Assembly (NCBI GenBank): GCA_958450365.1
Contig: CAUEEP010000755.1
Span: 889,501-953,500, forward strand
Direction: 5' to 3'
Length of the DNA: 64,000 nt
DNA from: Mesorhabditis belari
Lineage: Eukaryota > Nematoda > Chromadorea > Rhabditida > Rhabditidae
The notes beneath the pieces were generated by a model that made no database searches, was not told the origin of the DNA, and saw only the letters and a program-made list of their open reading frames with translations. Below, piece after piece: positions 52,371 to 64,000 of the stretch. Position numbers and translations under genes: made by a program. Position 1 is the stretch's first letter; the number at the start of each line of letters is the position of its first letter.

Positions 52371-55300
52371 ATTAAGAATATCAGTGCGTTTTATTGCCTC
52401 ATTCACTCGTCCAATCGGCCTCTTTCCACCCTGTGTCCACTCTGCGTACTCGGCAACGAAACCCTGAAAAGAAAGAAAGGTTTGTTGTGTCTCCAAACAG
52501 ACGACACTTTCCAAATTACGATAACTTTTGAAGGATCCAATGTTTAGGCAACAATTGAGCAAACAATCTATCCATTTTCCTTTTTTCGCATCAAACTTGA
52601 ATCAAAATTAATTAATCTGGACGAGATTACCTTAGTTTTACAGTTTTTACGGATTATTCACTATTTAGAAGTCGCCAAATCGAAAGATTACTTAGAAGAT
52701 TACCATAGTTTATATCAAAACTACTCACCTTCTCTTCAACACTGTCATCTGTGTGCAAAACTAAAAGCATCTCACTTTCCGTGCTGATCAACTCGTCGGG
52801 AATCTGAGAGAATCATCATGAGCTTTAGGATTCAAATGATAAGCTTTAAACAAGTTTAGGTAAACTTTAAACAAGTTTAGGCTAGCATCAAACAGGTTTA
52901 GGTAGCTTTAAACAGGTTTAGGTAAACTTTAAACAAGTTTAGGTAAACTTTAAACAAGTTTAGGTAGCTTTAAACAGGTTTAGGCTAGCATTAAACAGGT
53001 TTAGGTAGCTTTAAACAAGTTTAGGTAAACTTTAAACAAGTTTAGGTAAACTTTAAACAAGTTTAGGTAAACTTTAAACAAGTTTAGGTAGCTTTAAACA
53101 GGTTTAGGCTAGCATTAAACAGGTTTAGGTGGCTTTAAACAGGTTTAGGTAAACTTTAAACAAGTTTAGGCTAGCATCAAACAGGTTTAGGTAGCTTTAA
53201 ACAGGTTTAGGTAAACTTTAAACAAGTCTAGCTTAGCTCTAAACAAGTTTAGGTAAACTTTAAACAAGTTTAGGCTAGCATTAAACAGGTTTAGGCTAGC
53301 ATTAAACAAGTTTAGGTAAACTTTAAACAAGTCTAGCTTAGCTCTAAACAAGTTTAACAAGTAAACCTTGAAATCTAGTCAATTCTGTGGTTTGAAAAAC
53401 GTTGAATTTACTTTCATTCGACTCGAAATCCAATTTGCTATCGAATAAAAAGAAATTCAACGTTTTAAAAACAAATCTGGTTAAGATACGAGCGAAATTA
53501 GATTGCCAATGGGAAAGCGGATTGAAGAAGGAGCGGAGTTTAACATAGCTGCCCAGAAGTCAAACCAAATCCAGTCCAGATTCAGGTCCGACATTTGGTG
53601 AGCCACCTTTGTGGATCAAGTTTTTAACAAAGACAAGATCAAAACCCAGACAAGACTCTTTAAAACAATTGTTTTCTGATCAATAATTCCCCAAGTTCTC
53701 CTTTCAATTCTCTTTTCATTCCCTCTTACCGTATCCGAGCAAAAACGTCGAAAAAGTTTCTCATCTTTGGCCTCTCCTCCATCATAAATCTCGACATAAT
53801 CTTGGCTCTCGACTTGGGAAATTGAGGATAAGAAAACGATTGCTTTGAGGATAAGAGAAGGATTGTTTTAAGGATAAGAAAAGGATTGTTTTGAGGATAG
53901 GAAAAGGATTGTTTTAAGGATAAGAAAAGGATTGTTTTGAGGATCAGAAAACGATTGTTTTAAAGAGCCTAGTCTGGGTTTTGATCCTCAATTTCCCAAG
54001 TTCTCCCTTCAATTCTCTTTTCTTTCCCTCTTACCGTATCCGAGCAAAAACGTTCAAAAAGTTTGACTCTTGAATCGTATTGACTTGGGAAATTGAGGAT
54101 AAGAAAAGGATTGTTTGAAAGAGCCTAGTCTTGGTTTTGATCTTGCCTTTGTTTTTGATCTGTTTTTTTTTTCTTTGACAGAAAAGAGAATTGAAGGGAG
54201 AGCTTGGGAGATTATTGATCAGAAAACGATTGTTTGATTGATCAGAATCAAACGATTGATCAGAATCAAACGATTGATCAGAAAAACGAGTCTGTGTCTG
54301 GGTTTTTTTCTTGTTTTTTTCTTTAAAAAAATAATAAAAAAAAATATTTTGTTTCTTTTGGGGGTTAATTTAACTCCCCCCCCTTTCTCCTCCCCCTCCC
54401 CCTTCATTCTCTTTTCTTTCCCACTTACCGTATCCGAGCAAAAGCGTCCAAAAAGTTTCTCATCTTTGGCCTCTCCTCCATCATAAACCTCGACATAATC
54501 GTATTGACAAGAGCTGTCTGTTTCGAGGTGGAAAGCGTGAAACTGAATTCAAAGTCCATAAAATTAATCGATTTTTTTCTGATACTTTTTGTCTGATAAA
54601 AGATTCACTATTTAAACCCCCGCACTTTCAATCGAATTCCTTTCCCGGATGTTGCCTTCATTTTCCATTGACAATCAGCTGTTGGTCGATAATTACTGTC
54701 ACTGTACGATGCATGGGAATAGATATAACCGGCTGTTCGCTCAGCTTCCAATTCACCACCGCATTCTGGAAATTTGGAAACTATTTGAGTTGAGAATTTG
54801 GATTCTTACGAAGGACTAGATGCTGGATTGGTTGCCGGATTTTAATTTTAATTGGTTGCCGAATTACTGTATTGCTTGATGTCGATACAGTAATCTGGCT
54901 ACTTGATTCTGTATCTTTGGTGTCAATACAGTAATCTGGCCACTTGATATTGTATTGCTTGATGCTGATACAGTAATCTGGCTACTTGATACTGTATTGC
55001 TTGATGTCGATACAGTAATCTGACAACTTGATACTGTATCCTGGATTACTGTCATTACGGTATCATACTCTAGTCATCATACTGTTCATACTGTTCTTAC
55101 AGTATCTTCGAGTTAAGTGGTTGAAGAACACGGTAATATTGCGGCGGGGCGCGTGTCGGCCGGGGGTTTCGGTCTTCGATAATTCGATAGAGAAAAAGAG
55201 CTCAGGATCCATACTGTAGCTCTTACAGTATCTTCGATTCTCTTCTTCATTGTTTTGGTGGACTAGATTACTGTAGAGAAAAGAGACAAGAGAAAAAGGA

Positions 55301-58300
55301 CTAATATTTCGAGCACTCATCATTTTTCCTTATCAAATTACCCGATTGATATGTGGCGTGAAATCCCCGTCTGCTCACCGATCCATCAGCCATGAAAAAG
55401 ACGAAAATCTGATTTGATGAGGAGATCGTTGTTGATGGAAGAGATGAGCCACAAAAGAGACCCAACAGGGGAGCTGATGGGGAAGCTGGGAAGATATTGT
55501 TACAAGAATTTTGTCCCAATATTAGCCTCACCTCCATCAAAAATCTCGAATTTATCATAAGTGCAAAGTGAATGTTCTTCAAGTTCAAAGGCAAGGAAAC
55601 TCTGAAATGATGGTTTTAAAAGAGCTTGTGATACTACAGGACAGATACTACAGGACAGATACTACAGGACAGATACTACAGGACAGATACTACAGGACAG
55701 ATACTACAGGACAGATACTACAGGACAGATACTACAGGACAGATACTACAGGACAGATACTACAGGACAGATACTACAGGACAGATACTACAGGACAGAT
55801 ACTAGGGACAGATACTACAGGACAGATACTACAGGAAAAGATACTACAGGACAGATACTACAGGACAGATACTACAGGACAGATACTACAGGACAGATAC
55901 TACAGGACAGATACGACAGTACTGTGATACTACAGTCCTTGGATACTACAGTCCTTGGATACTACAGTCCTTGGATACTACAGTCCTTGGATACTACAGT
56001 CCTTGGATACTACAGTCCTTGGATACTACAGTCCTGTGATACTACAGTCCTTGGATACTACAGTCCTTGGATACTACAGTCCTGTGATACTACAGTCCTG
56101 TCCTGTAGTATCACAGTACTGTATAGAATGTTTTCCTCACGAGTAATGCGTTTTTTAACAACGCACACTTAGCAAAAACTAGCAGAAATTATCGTAGTTT
56201 TAAATTATTGCAAAATTATTGCAAAAAATCACGAGCGCCGCCTTATATACGAGTCTTTTTTTAAAGACATTCAGCCGTTTAATTGATTTGGTGGGAAATT
56301 CCCTCCACACGTAAAGATATTCAATTGACTCGACGTGTAAAGAGGATTACTCGTAGTTACTCGAACAAAAAAAAAACGTCGATCAATCGAGTAACAAATT
56401 ACTCGAGAGAAGCACACTCTAAAGAAACACACTCTAAAGATTTCAAATTTCAAACTAATGATATCCGATGTCCGGGCGTTGTCAGCACATGCCATGTACA
56501 ATTCTCACTCTTCGGGTACTCGTTTGGATGATTTGGGGAGACGATGTCACCTGTAAAGTTGGCAGAGATTCATTGCTGACAATTCGTCGATTACAATCAA
56601 TCAGCTAGTTCATGTCTTACATAAAAGAACTTGATTAAACTTGAAAAGTAAAACAGATTACTGTAACTAAGTGTTCTAAAGCGGTTTTCCCCAAAGTTCC
56701 CAAGTCCTCAAGTTCCCAAGTTCCCAAGTACCCAAGTTCCCAAGTTCCCAAGTTCTCAAGTCCCCAAGTCCTCAAGTTCCCAAGTCCTCAAGTTCCCAAG
56801 TCCTCAAGTTCCCAAGTTCCCAAGTACCCAAGTTCCCAAGTTCCCAAGTCCTCAAGTTCCCAAGTCCTCAAGTTCCCAAGTTCCCAAGTACCCAAGTTCC
56901 CAAGTTCCCAAGTCCTCAAGTTCCCAAGTCCTCAAGTTCCCAAGTCCTCAAGTTCCCAAGTTCCCAAGTACCCAAGTTCCCAAGTTCCCAAGTCCTCAAG
57001 TTCCCAAGTCCTCAAGTTCCCAAGTTCCCAAGTACCCAAGTTCCCAAGTTCCCAAGTCCTCAAGTTCCCAAGTCCTCAAGTTCCCAAGTTCTCAAGTCCC
57101 CAAGTCCTCAAGTTCCCAAGTCCCAAGTCCCCAAGTCCCAAATCCCAAGTCCCCAAGTTACCTGACGGATCGTTGAACTCAAAGAAACATCCGCCCTCCT
57201 TACAGTTGTGTCCATCTTCAGCCAAAATATAACCAGCATTGCAACTGCACTTGTAAGCACCTGAAATTTCTCTTTTAATTCTAAAACTTTCCCAAACTAG
57301 TGGCAATGCTTTAGCTTTTCAAAAAGAACTACAATAGCTATAATAGCTTTTCTTGAGGGCTTTAAAACAGCATCACCTTGGATTGAATGTTGAAAGTTTT
57401 GTTTATTTCTTTTGTTTCTTTTTTTTTTGCTTAAAAATTCTCTCACCAATTCGATTCTCACAAATGTGCTCACAGCCAGCATTCCCATGTTGACATTCAT
57501 CGAAATCAGCGAAGAAATTCATTGAGAAACCTTTTCTTTCAACACTTGAATCCGAAACAAACTCCAGACGAACTCGATTCGAATCAGAAGTCAAGAAAAG
57601 TGGTTCGCCTGTGAAATCAAATTTCTTCTAATTCTATCATAATATTGGGTTGGTGAATTGAAAACTGCCGGCTATTTCGCGGGACTCGCAGGGACATAAA
57701 AAAACAAGAGCATTGAACCAGCTGAAAGGGGGTTTGGTTACTTCAACATTTCCTCAAACTGACTCTAAAATAAATAGCCTTGTTTGGGGACTTTTGGCGC
57801 ATCCCGCATCCAGTCCGGACCTCGCCCCTTTTGATTACTATTTATTCCAGATCATGAGCTATTTCGGATCATGAGCTACTCCAGATTATGAGCTATTCCG
57901 GATCATGAAAAAAACAACAAAAAAACCAAGAGCTCAGCTTTCCTTTTTCGAAAAAGAATTATTTTTCAGCTTAAATTCAGCCTTAAAACGAAAAGAAAAG
58001 AAAAGCAAAAATTTTTCTACAAACTTTCTCGTCAATCTTATCTTAAAAATGAATCAAAATACTTACGATATTCTCCACACAATCGATTCCTTTCCCCGAT
58101 TCTCACGTAATCATAAGCGCACTCAGTTTTCATACCCTCAATGTTGAAATGAGTGAAATTGATGAAAATCTAAAACAATGAGAAATAGTCATTTTCTCTA
58201 ATAATAGTGCACCCAGGCGAGCCGAGTTGATGCCTATTTTACAGTTTCGAAGCTTCTACAGAAGCTCAACCCTCTAATCCCCCACAAGATCTCATCGTCA

Positions 58301-61300
58301 GCTACATTTTCCGACCGCACATCAATAGGTTCTGATAAGCGGTTCTCGAGATTACAAGGAATTTAAGCAACGCTCCTTGTGCACTACTCTATTAGAGCTA
58401 TTAGAGCTATTAGAGCTATTAGAGCACTACTCTATTAGAGAAAATCCAGTAAATTGATCTGAATTTGATTTGAATTAGATCAAATGATTGATTTCAAATC
58501 TAGTTATTTATTTTGTACTTAGAAACTTGATTGACTTGATTCTCTAAGTTTCAAGTTAGAAAATTGAAAGTGAACGAAGATTCTTAAGCGACAAAATTTC
58601 TTGTTTAAGCTATGTCTAGCGGTTTTTAATGGGGATTTGTTTACGAAAATGGCATAGTCAGCTCTACAACTCTATCTCAAACGTTGTGTCCAAGGTTCGA
58701 CATTGTGTCCAAAGTCCAAATCGGCAAACTTTGTGTCCAAAGTCCAAATCGACAAATATCACAAAGCCTCTAATTCACCTGATATCCTTCACCAGCTTCA
58801 ATCTCCCAAACACAATTTTTCCCAGGTGGATAGTTCTCGGGGAAATTTGGGCTCTGAATGGAGCCGCTTGAGGCACGCAGGAATCCACCACAAGTGCCTG
58901 GGAAGATTAAATGAATATTCAATGTTAAAAAAGCTGTACTAAGCTTGGACAATCAATACTTAAGCCTAAGCAAATAATATTATTAAAATCACTTTCACAA
59001 GTCCTTCCATCTGGTCGAAGACTGAAACCGATATCGCACTTGCAACTGGAAATCTTTTGATTAAGTTTTTTCGATAAAAAACCTACAGTAACTATTATCT
59101 ACTATTTCTTTTACTACAGAGTGACCAAGAATTCCCGCAACAACGGCGGGCATTTAACCGACGCCATTTATCTCCCAACGTCGTTATGAGCCCCATTTCA
59201 CTTTTCCCTTACCTGTTTTTATGGTTTTTCGATGATACTTATTTGCTTGCCACGGTCAACACGTTTCCCAAACATTTGCAGGCCTGTATGAATGGAGGCA
59301 GATTTGGCTTTAATTGTTAATTTGTCTTGTCAGCGCCGGCTCAAAAGGCAAAGAAAGTGCAAGAGTTTCGTTGAAAGACCTTCCCAGACTTCATCTCGTT
59401 TTCCAAGTGGCCACCCAGCTCACCCAATCTTAACCCATTGGATTACTCAATCTGAAGTGTTCTTGAAGCCAGAGCATGTGCAAAACCACATAAAAATATT
59501 GAAAGTTTGAAGATGCTCATCAAAGCATGGGATCGATGATGCCTATTTGCTACGGTCGACTCGTAGGAGTCAACGTAAGGTCAACGCGTTTCCCAAACGT
59601 TTCCCAAACATTTGCAGGCCTGTCTGAATGCCGATAAAGGCAAATTTGGCTTTAATTGTTACTTTGTTACTGTTATATGTTGAATAAAGATATTTAAGTG
59701 AATTTTTCGAGATGGGTTTGGTTGGTTGGTTGGTCGGTTGGTTGGTGGGTTGGTTGGTTGGTTGGTTGGTTGATTGGTTGGTTAAATTGATTAAAAGCCA
59801 GGTCTTTTTTGTGTTGCGGTGATTCTTGGTCACCCTGTAGATGCTTTAAGCGTTCAATTTCTCAATTAAAATTGAATTATAAACAAATCACTGACCGAAA
59901 TCCTCCAATCGTGTTCTCACAAATGTGCTCACAGTGATTTGATCCTTGACATTCATCCAATTCCTTTGTCCATTCGATTTCAAAGCCACCCTTTTGCACA
60001 GAGTTATCAGAAGTGAATCTAGAAATAAATTGCTTGAAAAAAAAGGGAGTTTCAGTTTGAGTTTGAGGTTGAGTTTCAGTTTCAGCTTGAGCTTTAGCTT
60101 GAGCTTTAGCTTGAGCTTTAGCTTGAGCCTTAGCTTGAGCCTTAGCTTGAGCCTTAGCTTGAGCTTTAGCTTGAGCTTTAGCTTGAGCTTTAGCTTGAGC
60201 TTTAGCTTGAGCCTTAGCTTGAGCCTTAGCTTCAGTCTCAGCTTCAGTTTCAGTTTCAGTTTCAGTTTCAGTTTCAGTTTCAGTTTGATTACCTCAACGT
60301 CAACACATTGCTATTCCCAGTGATCACGTTTTTTTCCGCTATTTGACCGCATAAACTAGCTAATGGATTACCTAAAAAACAAAATATTTAAAATAAACAT
60401 TGAGAATTCACTATGTTAGAAACACTAGCGTTTTCAAATTCTCATAAACTCCACGAAACAAACCGATTCCTTCAATCGATCCCTCCCAAATGATGAGCTG
60501 ATCGTAGATGCAATCTTTATGCTGTTCCACCTACATTATCCAAACAGTTTTCAATGTTTTTACGATAATTTCTCTATTCTTTATCATTCTTTAAATAGCT
60601 ATTAACAGTATTTGATTGATTTTATTCATTTTATTCATTTTATTTATTTGATTCATTTGATTCATTTGATTCATTTGATTCATTTGATTCATTTTATTCA
60701 TTTTATTCATTTTATTCATTTTATTCATTTTATTCATTTTATTTATTTGATTCATTTTATTCATTTTATTCATTTTATTCATTTTATTCATTTTATTCAT
60801 TTTATTCATTTTATTCATTTTATTTATTTGATTCATTTTATTCATTTTATTCATTTTATTCATTTTATTTATTTGATTCATTTTATTTATTTGATTCATT
60901 TTATTCATTTGATTCATTTTATTCATTTGATTCATTTGATTCATTTGATTCATTTGATTCATTTGATTCATTTGATTCATTTGATTAATTTTATTCATTT
61001 GATTCATTTTATTCATTTTATTCATTTGATTCATTTTATTCATTTTTTTAAAATTTACCTGAAAAAAGTAGACTTTTAACGCTATTTGATATCCTTTTTC
61101 AACATGAATCCTCCATAAACAGTCGGAATTCGGTGGATAGGAATCGGGATATCTAAAGATATAAGAAATAAAGATATAAGAAATAAAGATATAAGAAATA
61201 AAGATATAAGAAGTAAAGGCATCTAAAGTTAAAAGAATAAAGATATCTAAAGATACAAGTAAAGACATCTAAAGATTATAAGAAATAAAGATATCTAAAG

Positions 61301-62773
61301 CTAGATTAGATTGTTCGGATATAAACAAGCGTTACTAAACTTTTTGTTGTGAGGGAAGCTTTTAAAAAATGTCTGTATTTAAAAGTACGTTTTCTTGTGT
61401 ATATTTGGAATCTTTTTAAATGGATTATTTCTTATTTTTAAGATCTTCTTTCTTGCTTTAGGTGACCGATTTCAAATATCAATTTCTGCCTACTTTACGA
61501 CTTCAAATTGGGCAAAACAGTCGAAGAATCTCATCGAGATTTGGTCAAAGCTTTTGGAAATGATGTATTGTCCGAAAGCTGATGCCGAGCCTGACTCTAA
61601 CGCTTTCGGAAAAGTGATGAAAGTCTCGAGAAACATGAACACTATCGTTGACCGGTGACCAAGCGGTAGACAACGATATTTTGCAATCTGCAATCGAATC
61701 GAATCCATGTCAAACGACGCGTGAACTTACGCAACAGTTTCTATGTTCAAATTCTATTGATGAGCATCTCCACGCCATTGGAAAGGCGATCAGATGCGGG
61801 AAATGGCTAGATCAGATGCGGGATCAGTTAAGTAGTGCAAACAAGGCTTCACAGGTCGTTACTGCCGGAATCCTCATCCGCCACGCTAAAGATCATGGCT
61901 TTTGGAGCTTACTGGAGATGAGAAATGGATCTATTTCGATAATACTATTTGAAAACGGTAATGGCTAGGACTAGGAGAATCATATCGATGTGAAACATCA
62001 TATCCATCAATCATATCCATGTCAAACGATGCGTGAACTTGCGCAACAGTTTCGATGTTCAAATTCTATCATTGAGCATCTCCACGCCATTGGAAAGGCG
62101 ATCAAATGGAAATGGCTAGATCAGATGCTTGCGTAACAGTTTCAATGTTCAAATTCTGCCATTGAGCATCTCAACACCATTGGAGAGGCGATGAAGTGCG
62201 AGAAATGGCTAGATCAGATGCTTGCGCAACAGTTTCGATGTTCAAATTCTACCATTGAGCATCTCCATGCCATTGGAAAGGCGATCAAATGCGGGAAATA
62301 GCTAGATCAGATGCTTGCGTAACAGTTTCGATGTTCAAATTCTACCATTCAGCGCATTCTACCATTGATGAGCATCTCAACACCATTGGAAAGGTGATCA
62401 GATGCGGGAAATTGCTTCCTCGCTAGTTAAGCAGTGCAAACACTTGTTTATATCCGAAAAACCTAATATTATATATCAAACATAACTTTAAACCCAAAAA
62501 AAAGATAGAATAAAACCTTGGCGATTGAATGAAGCCATAATCTTGATAGATCGGACCCCCGCAAACCGCGTGGAAAACGCCAAACGGGAAATTCGGGAGT
62601 AAAGTCGTCTGGAAAAAATTTTTTTGGCTCAATTGCCTATCTAGATCGAAGCGCTTTTTATATTTAGTTATTTATTTATGCATTTTTAAACAAAATCACC
62701 CTCATTTCCACGTATAAACGATTCGAGGCGGAGACGATCGTCCGAAATCCCGGCTCGTCGCCGCAGATTTTCT
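52362..62773 (-). CDS. nas-39: Tolloid/BMP1-type metalloprotease, CUB-EGF part (5' end outside window)
   Basis: Exons, mostly closing in phase: 62773-62700, 62608-62517, 61152-61059, 60530-60464, 60371-60293, 60018-59896, 59045-58993, 58897-58779, 58169-58067, 57608-57447, 57260-57162, 56550-56456, 55601-55532, 55485-55342, 54765-54626, 54542-54429, 52803-52729 and 52463-52362. Domains in order: end of CUB1, CUB2 (V-C-G-G...[10 protein letters not shown]), EGF1 (D-E-C...C-E-H-I-C-E-N), CUB3 (T-C-G-G...S-P-N-F-P-E-N-Y), EGF2 (C-S-C-N-A-G-Y-I-L), CUB4 (S-P-N-H-P-N-E-Y) and CUB5 (E-C-G-G...D-Y-V-E-V-Y-D-G-G). That order is the BMP1/tolloid layout, whose nematode form is NAS-39. The astacin catalytic domain should lie beyond 62773, across a long intron. 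Secreted, probably acting on matrix or cuticle proteins. The symbol rests on domain order only. Confidence 0.85.
52840..53375. repeat. 19-20 bp minisatellite
   Basis: Some 25 units of AAACAAGTTTAGGTAAACTTT and AACAGGTTTAGGCTAGCATT variants in mixed order. In an intron of the tolloid-like gene. Confidence 0.9.
53730..54100 (-). pseudogene. Partial duplicates of a CUB5 exon
   Basis: 53731-53805 repeats most of the exon at 54429-54542 ([11 protein letters not shown] to F-C-S-D-T) with its donor but no acceptor. 54035-54090 holds a shorter, damaged piece. AGGATAAGAAAAGGATTGTT repeats lie between them. They sit in the intron before the 52803 exon; splicing to the intact exon is assumed. Confidence 0.7.
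54880..55065. repeat. About 30-bp tandem repeat
   Basis: Units of GATACAGTAATCTGGCTACT + TGATACTGTATTGCTTGAT, in the CUB4/CUB5 intron. Confidence 0.8.
55622..56112. repeat. Two abutting 14-bp and 15-bp arrays
   Basis: 55622-55915: about 20 units of ACAGGACAGATACT. 55920-56112: about 12 units of ACAGTCCTTGGATACT with CCTGTGATACT variants. Long artefact ORFs result. Confidence 0.92.
56690..57160. repeat. CCCAAGTT array with higher-order pattern
   Basis: An 8-9 bp unit (GTTCCCAA, GTCCTCAA, GTACCCAA), ordered so that a block of about 80-100 bp recurs. It lies directly against the EGF2 exon donor at 57162. Confidence 0.9.
57643..57910 (+). pseudogene. Mariner end and transposase fragment
   Basis: TTGGGTTGGTGAATTGAAAA end at 57645, then [12 protein letters not shown] at about 57805-57850, then ATGAGCTATTCC-like repeats. 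In an intron of the tolloid-like gene. Confidence 0.75.
58180..58455. mobile_element. Foldback of the ACCGTATTTTCT family
   Basis: TTTTCTCTAATAATAGTGCA to CTCTATTAGAGAAAAT, with the same interior as 47838-48058 in opposite orientation. Its right part carries an AGAGCTATT tandem. Confidence 0.7.
59116..59845 (+). mobile_element. Mariner-like element, decayed, about 730 bp
   Basis: Left end CTACAGAGTGACCAAGAATT, right end GGTGATTCTTGGTCACCCTG. The interior has two copies of a transposase tail around TTTCCCAAACATTTGCAGGC (59267 and 59597), and a GGTTGGTT array at 59720-59780. The same end occurs at 4733-4757. Confidence 0.7.
60045..60290. repeat. 12-bp and 6-bp tandem repeat
   Basis: AGCTTGAGCTTT units grading into CAGTTT. 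The six-base period keeps several frames open. Confidence 0.9.
60605..61050. repeat. 10-bp ATTCATTTTA/ATTCATTTGA array
   Basis: About 44 units, with TTTTATT and TTTGATT variants in runs. The long frames in both directions are artefacts. A similar AAGATATAAGAAATA array is at 61158-61300. Both lie in introns of the tolloid-like gene. Confidence 0.92.
61395..62425 (+). pseudogene. Mariner transposase N-terminal relic with a tandemly repeated piece
   Basis: 61648-61968 encodes the paired helix-turn-helix start of a mariner transposase (T-R-E-L-T-Q-Q-F, then [13 protein letters not shown]). It continues to D-E-K-W-like sequence in a shifted frame and then breaks off. A stretch of about 100 bp around CAGTTTCGATGTTCAAATTC ... 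CATTGGAAAGGCGATC is repeated about four times at 62030-62420. Confidence 0.75.
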
Positions 62774-62992
62774 CTGAAAAATCAAAAAATCTTAAAGAAA
62801 ACTTTCAAATTTATAACTAAATATCAAAATTTGTATTTGATTTCAATATTTAAATCTATTTTTAGTTTATAAAGCTTTAAAGTTTATCTAAACTTTATCC
62901 AATTTTAGTTAAATTTTAAAGAATTTTAGCTTATTTAGTGGCTCATTCCTTTTGCAAATTCCCTTTGCTTCCAATGCCTCTTTATCAAATTC

Positions 62993-63115
62993 ATTTCCCG
63001 TTAGAGCCGCTAGATTATGGAACTTGCTCCCAAACGACATACGAGAAATTCAGTCGCTTTTCATATTCAAGAAACGTATCGATGCTTTAGATCTAGTGGC
63101 TCTTTGCCGTAAGTA
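62993..63115 (+). pseudogene. LINE reverse-transcriptase 3' remnant
   Basis: The frame reads F-P-V-R-A-A-R-L-W-N-L-L-P-N-D-I-R-E and then F-I-F-K-K-R-I-D, ending in TAA. The R-L-W-N-x-L-P...F-K-x-x-L tail is typical of the C-terminus of non-LTR retrotransposon polyproteins. Confidence 0.7.
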
Positions 63116-63224
63116 ATTGGCTTATTGATTTCAGTATGTATTGTATGATTAAGTATCACTGTGCATTTCTCTATGATTTCTTTCACTTTATCGTTTGAAT
63201 AAAGTATTATTATTATTTTGATCA

Positions 63225-64000
63225 AACTGCTTTTCTAGAGAAAGGCTTACATTTTAAGCAAACATTTTAAACATTTAAAATATATTTATATGTTTAAATA
63301 TATGTATATTATATATCTATATTAAATATATCTATTTTTATAGTTTATAAAGCGCGAAACTTTCTCTAAACTTTATCCAATTTAGTTAAAGTTTAGAGAA
63401 CTTTAGCTTATTTTGACCAAACCGCTTTTCTAGAGAAAGGCTTACATTTCAAGCAGATTTTAAATATCTTAATTATATATTTAAAGCAATATTTAATTAT
63501 ATATCTATATTTATTTTAAATATATCTATTTTTAGTTTATAAAGCTTTAAACTTTATCCAATTTCAGTTAAAGTTTAAAGAACTTTAGCTTATTTTGATC
63601 AAACTGCTTTTCTAGATTTCTAGAATGATTTGCACTTTAAGCAAAGATCTATTTAAATATATGTATATTATATATCTATATATTTATTTATAATTCTAAA
63701 CTTTCTCTAAACTTTATCCAATTTCAGTTAAAGTTTAGAGAAGTTTAGCTGATTTGGACGAAAGAGCTTTTCTAGAGAAAGGCTTACATTTCAAGCAAAC
63801 ATTTTAAACATTTTAAATATATTTATATGTTTAAATATATGTATATTATATATCTATATTAAATATATCTATTTTTATAGTTTATAAAGCACGAAACTTT
63901 CTCTAAACTTTATCCAATTTAGTTAAAGTTTAAGGGAGTTTAGCTGATTTGGACGAAACTGCTTTTCTAGAGAAAGGCTTACATTTCAAGCAGATTTTAA
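63225..64000. repeat. Long-unit AT-rich tandem repeat to the window edge
   Basis: A unit of roughly 180-200 bp starting CTGCTTTTCTAGAGAAAGGC and containing TATATTATATATCTATATTA and CTTTATCCAATTTAGTTAAA is repeated at least four times. It lies in the long intron expected upstream of the CUB1 exon. Confidence 0.85.

Noticed and set aside
55568..56172. Repetitive open frames rich in Tyr, Thr, Gly and Leu
   Set aside because: Translation of two minisatellites inside an intron of the tolloid-like gene.
60591..61268. Long open frames on both strands
   Set aside because: They are produced by the ATTCATTTTA array; the minus frame only incidentally includes the real CUB exon at 61152-61059.

Overview
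The window reads as nuclear DNA of a nematode, most likely a rhabditid. Genes are split by many introns, several only 38-50 bp long, with GT donors and TTTCAG-type acceptors. The content is nematode-like: a serpentine chemoreceptor-like 7TM gene, a C-type lectin, a tolloid/NAS-39-type CUB-EGF gene and a lineage-expanded secreted cysteine-rich family. Base composition is AT-rich. Mariner debris, foldback elements, tRNA-derived repeats and private minisatellites fill introns and spacers. No operon, prokaryotic signal, rRNA or CRISPR array was seen. Exon coordinates were spliced by eye; for the main genes the exon phases close exactly.

Layout. 0-4.4 kb, minus strand: a tandem cluster of a small secreted 12-cysteine family that I do not recognise, with one intact gene (1385-2299) and three decaying relatives. 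4.5-7.6 kb: mariner-type debris and the 3' fragment of a TRIM-like gene. 7.8-17.3 kb: two 1.5 kb inverted arms, each holding one intact gene of the 12-Cys family (8160-9065 plus, 15962-16864 minus, convergent). They enclose a transmembrane C-type lectin gene (9791-14737) and a tRNA-Thr. 17.3-19.3 kb: tRNA-derived repeat arrays. 19.3-25.2 kb: a complete 16-exon SLC5-type sodium/solute symporter. 26.4-28.4 kb: a two-exon TRIM-like protein with two RING fingers and a B-box. 28.4-36.4 kb: repeats, foldbacks and unassigned exon-like pieces. 36.5-37.2 and 39.3-39.9 kb: two more 12-Cys genes. 40-43 kb: minisatellites, a mariner-like element and a tRNA relic. 43.1-45.8 kb: 7TM chemoreceptor-like gene. 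46-51.3 kb, minus: complete 10-exon PI-PLC X-domain gene. 52.4-62.8 kb, minus: the CUB/EGF part of a tolloid-like metalloprotease whose catalytic domain lies beyond the right edge. 62.8-64 kb: LINE remnant and an AT-rich tandem repeat.

The most novel item is the 12-Cys secreted family: five apparently complete members plus relics within 40 kb, with conserved exon phases, an intron directly after the ATG in three members, an inverted-repeat gene pair, and several visible stages of decay. Its function cannot be read from sequence. The other genes look like ordinary single genes that do not form a pathway with one another.
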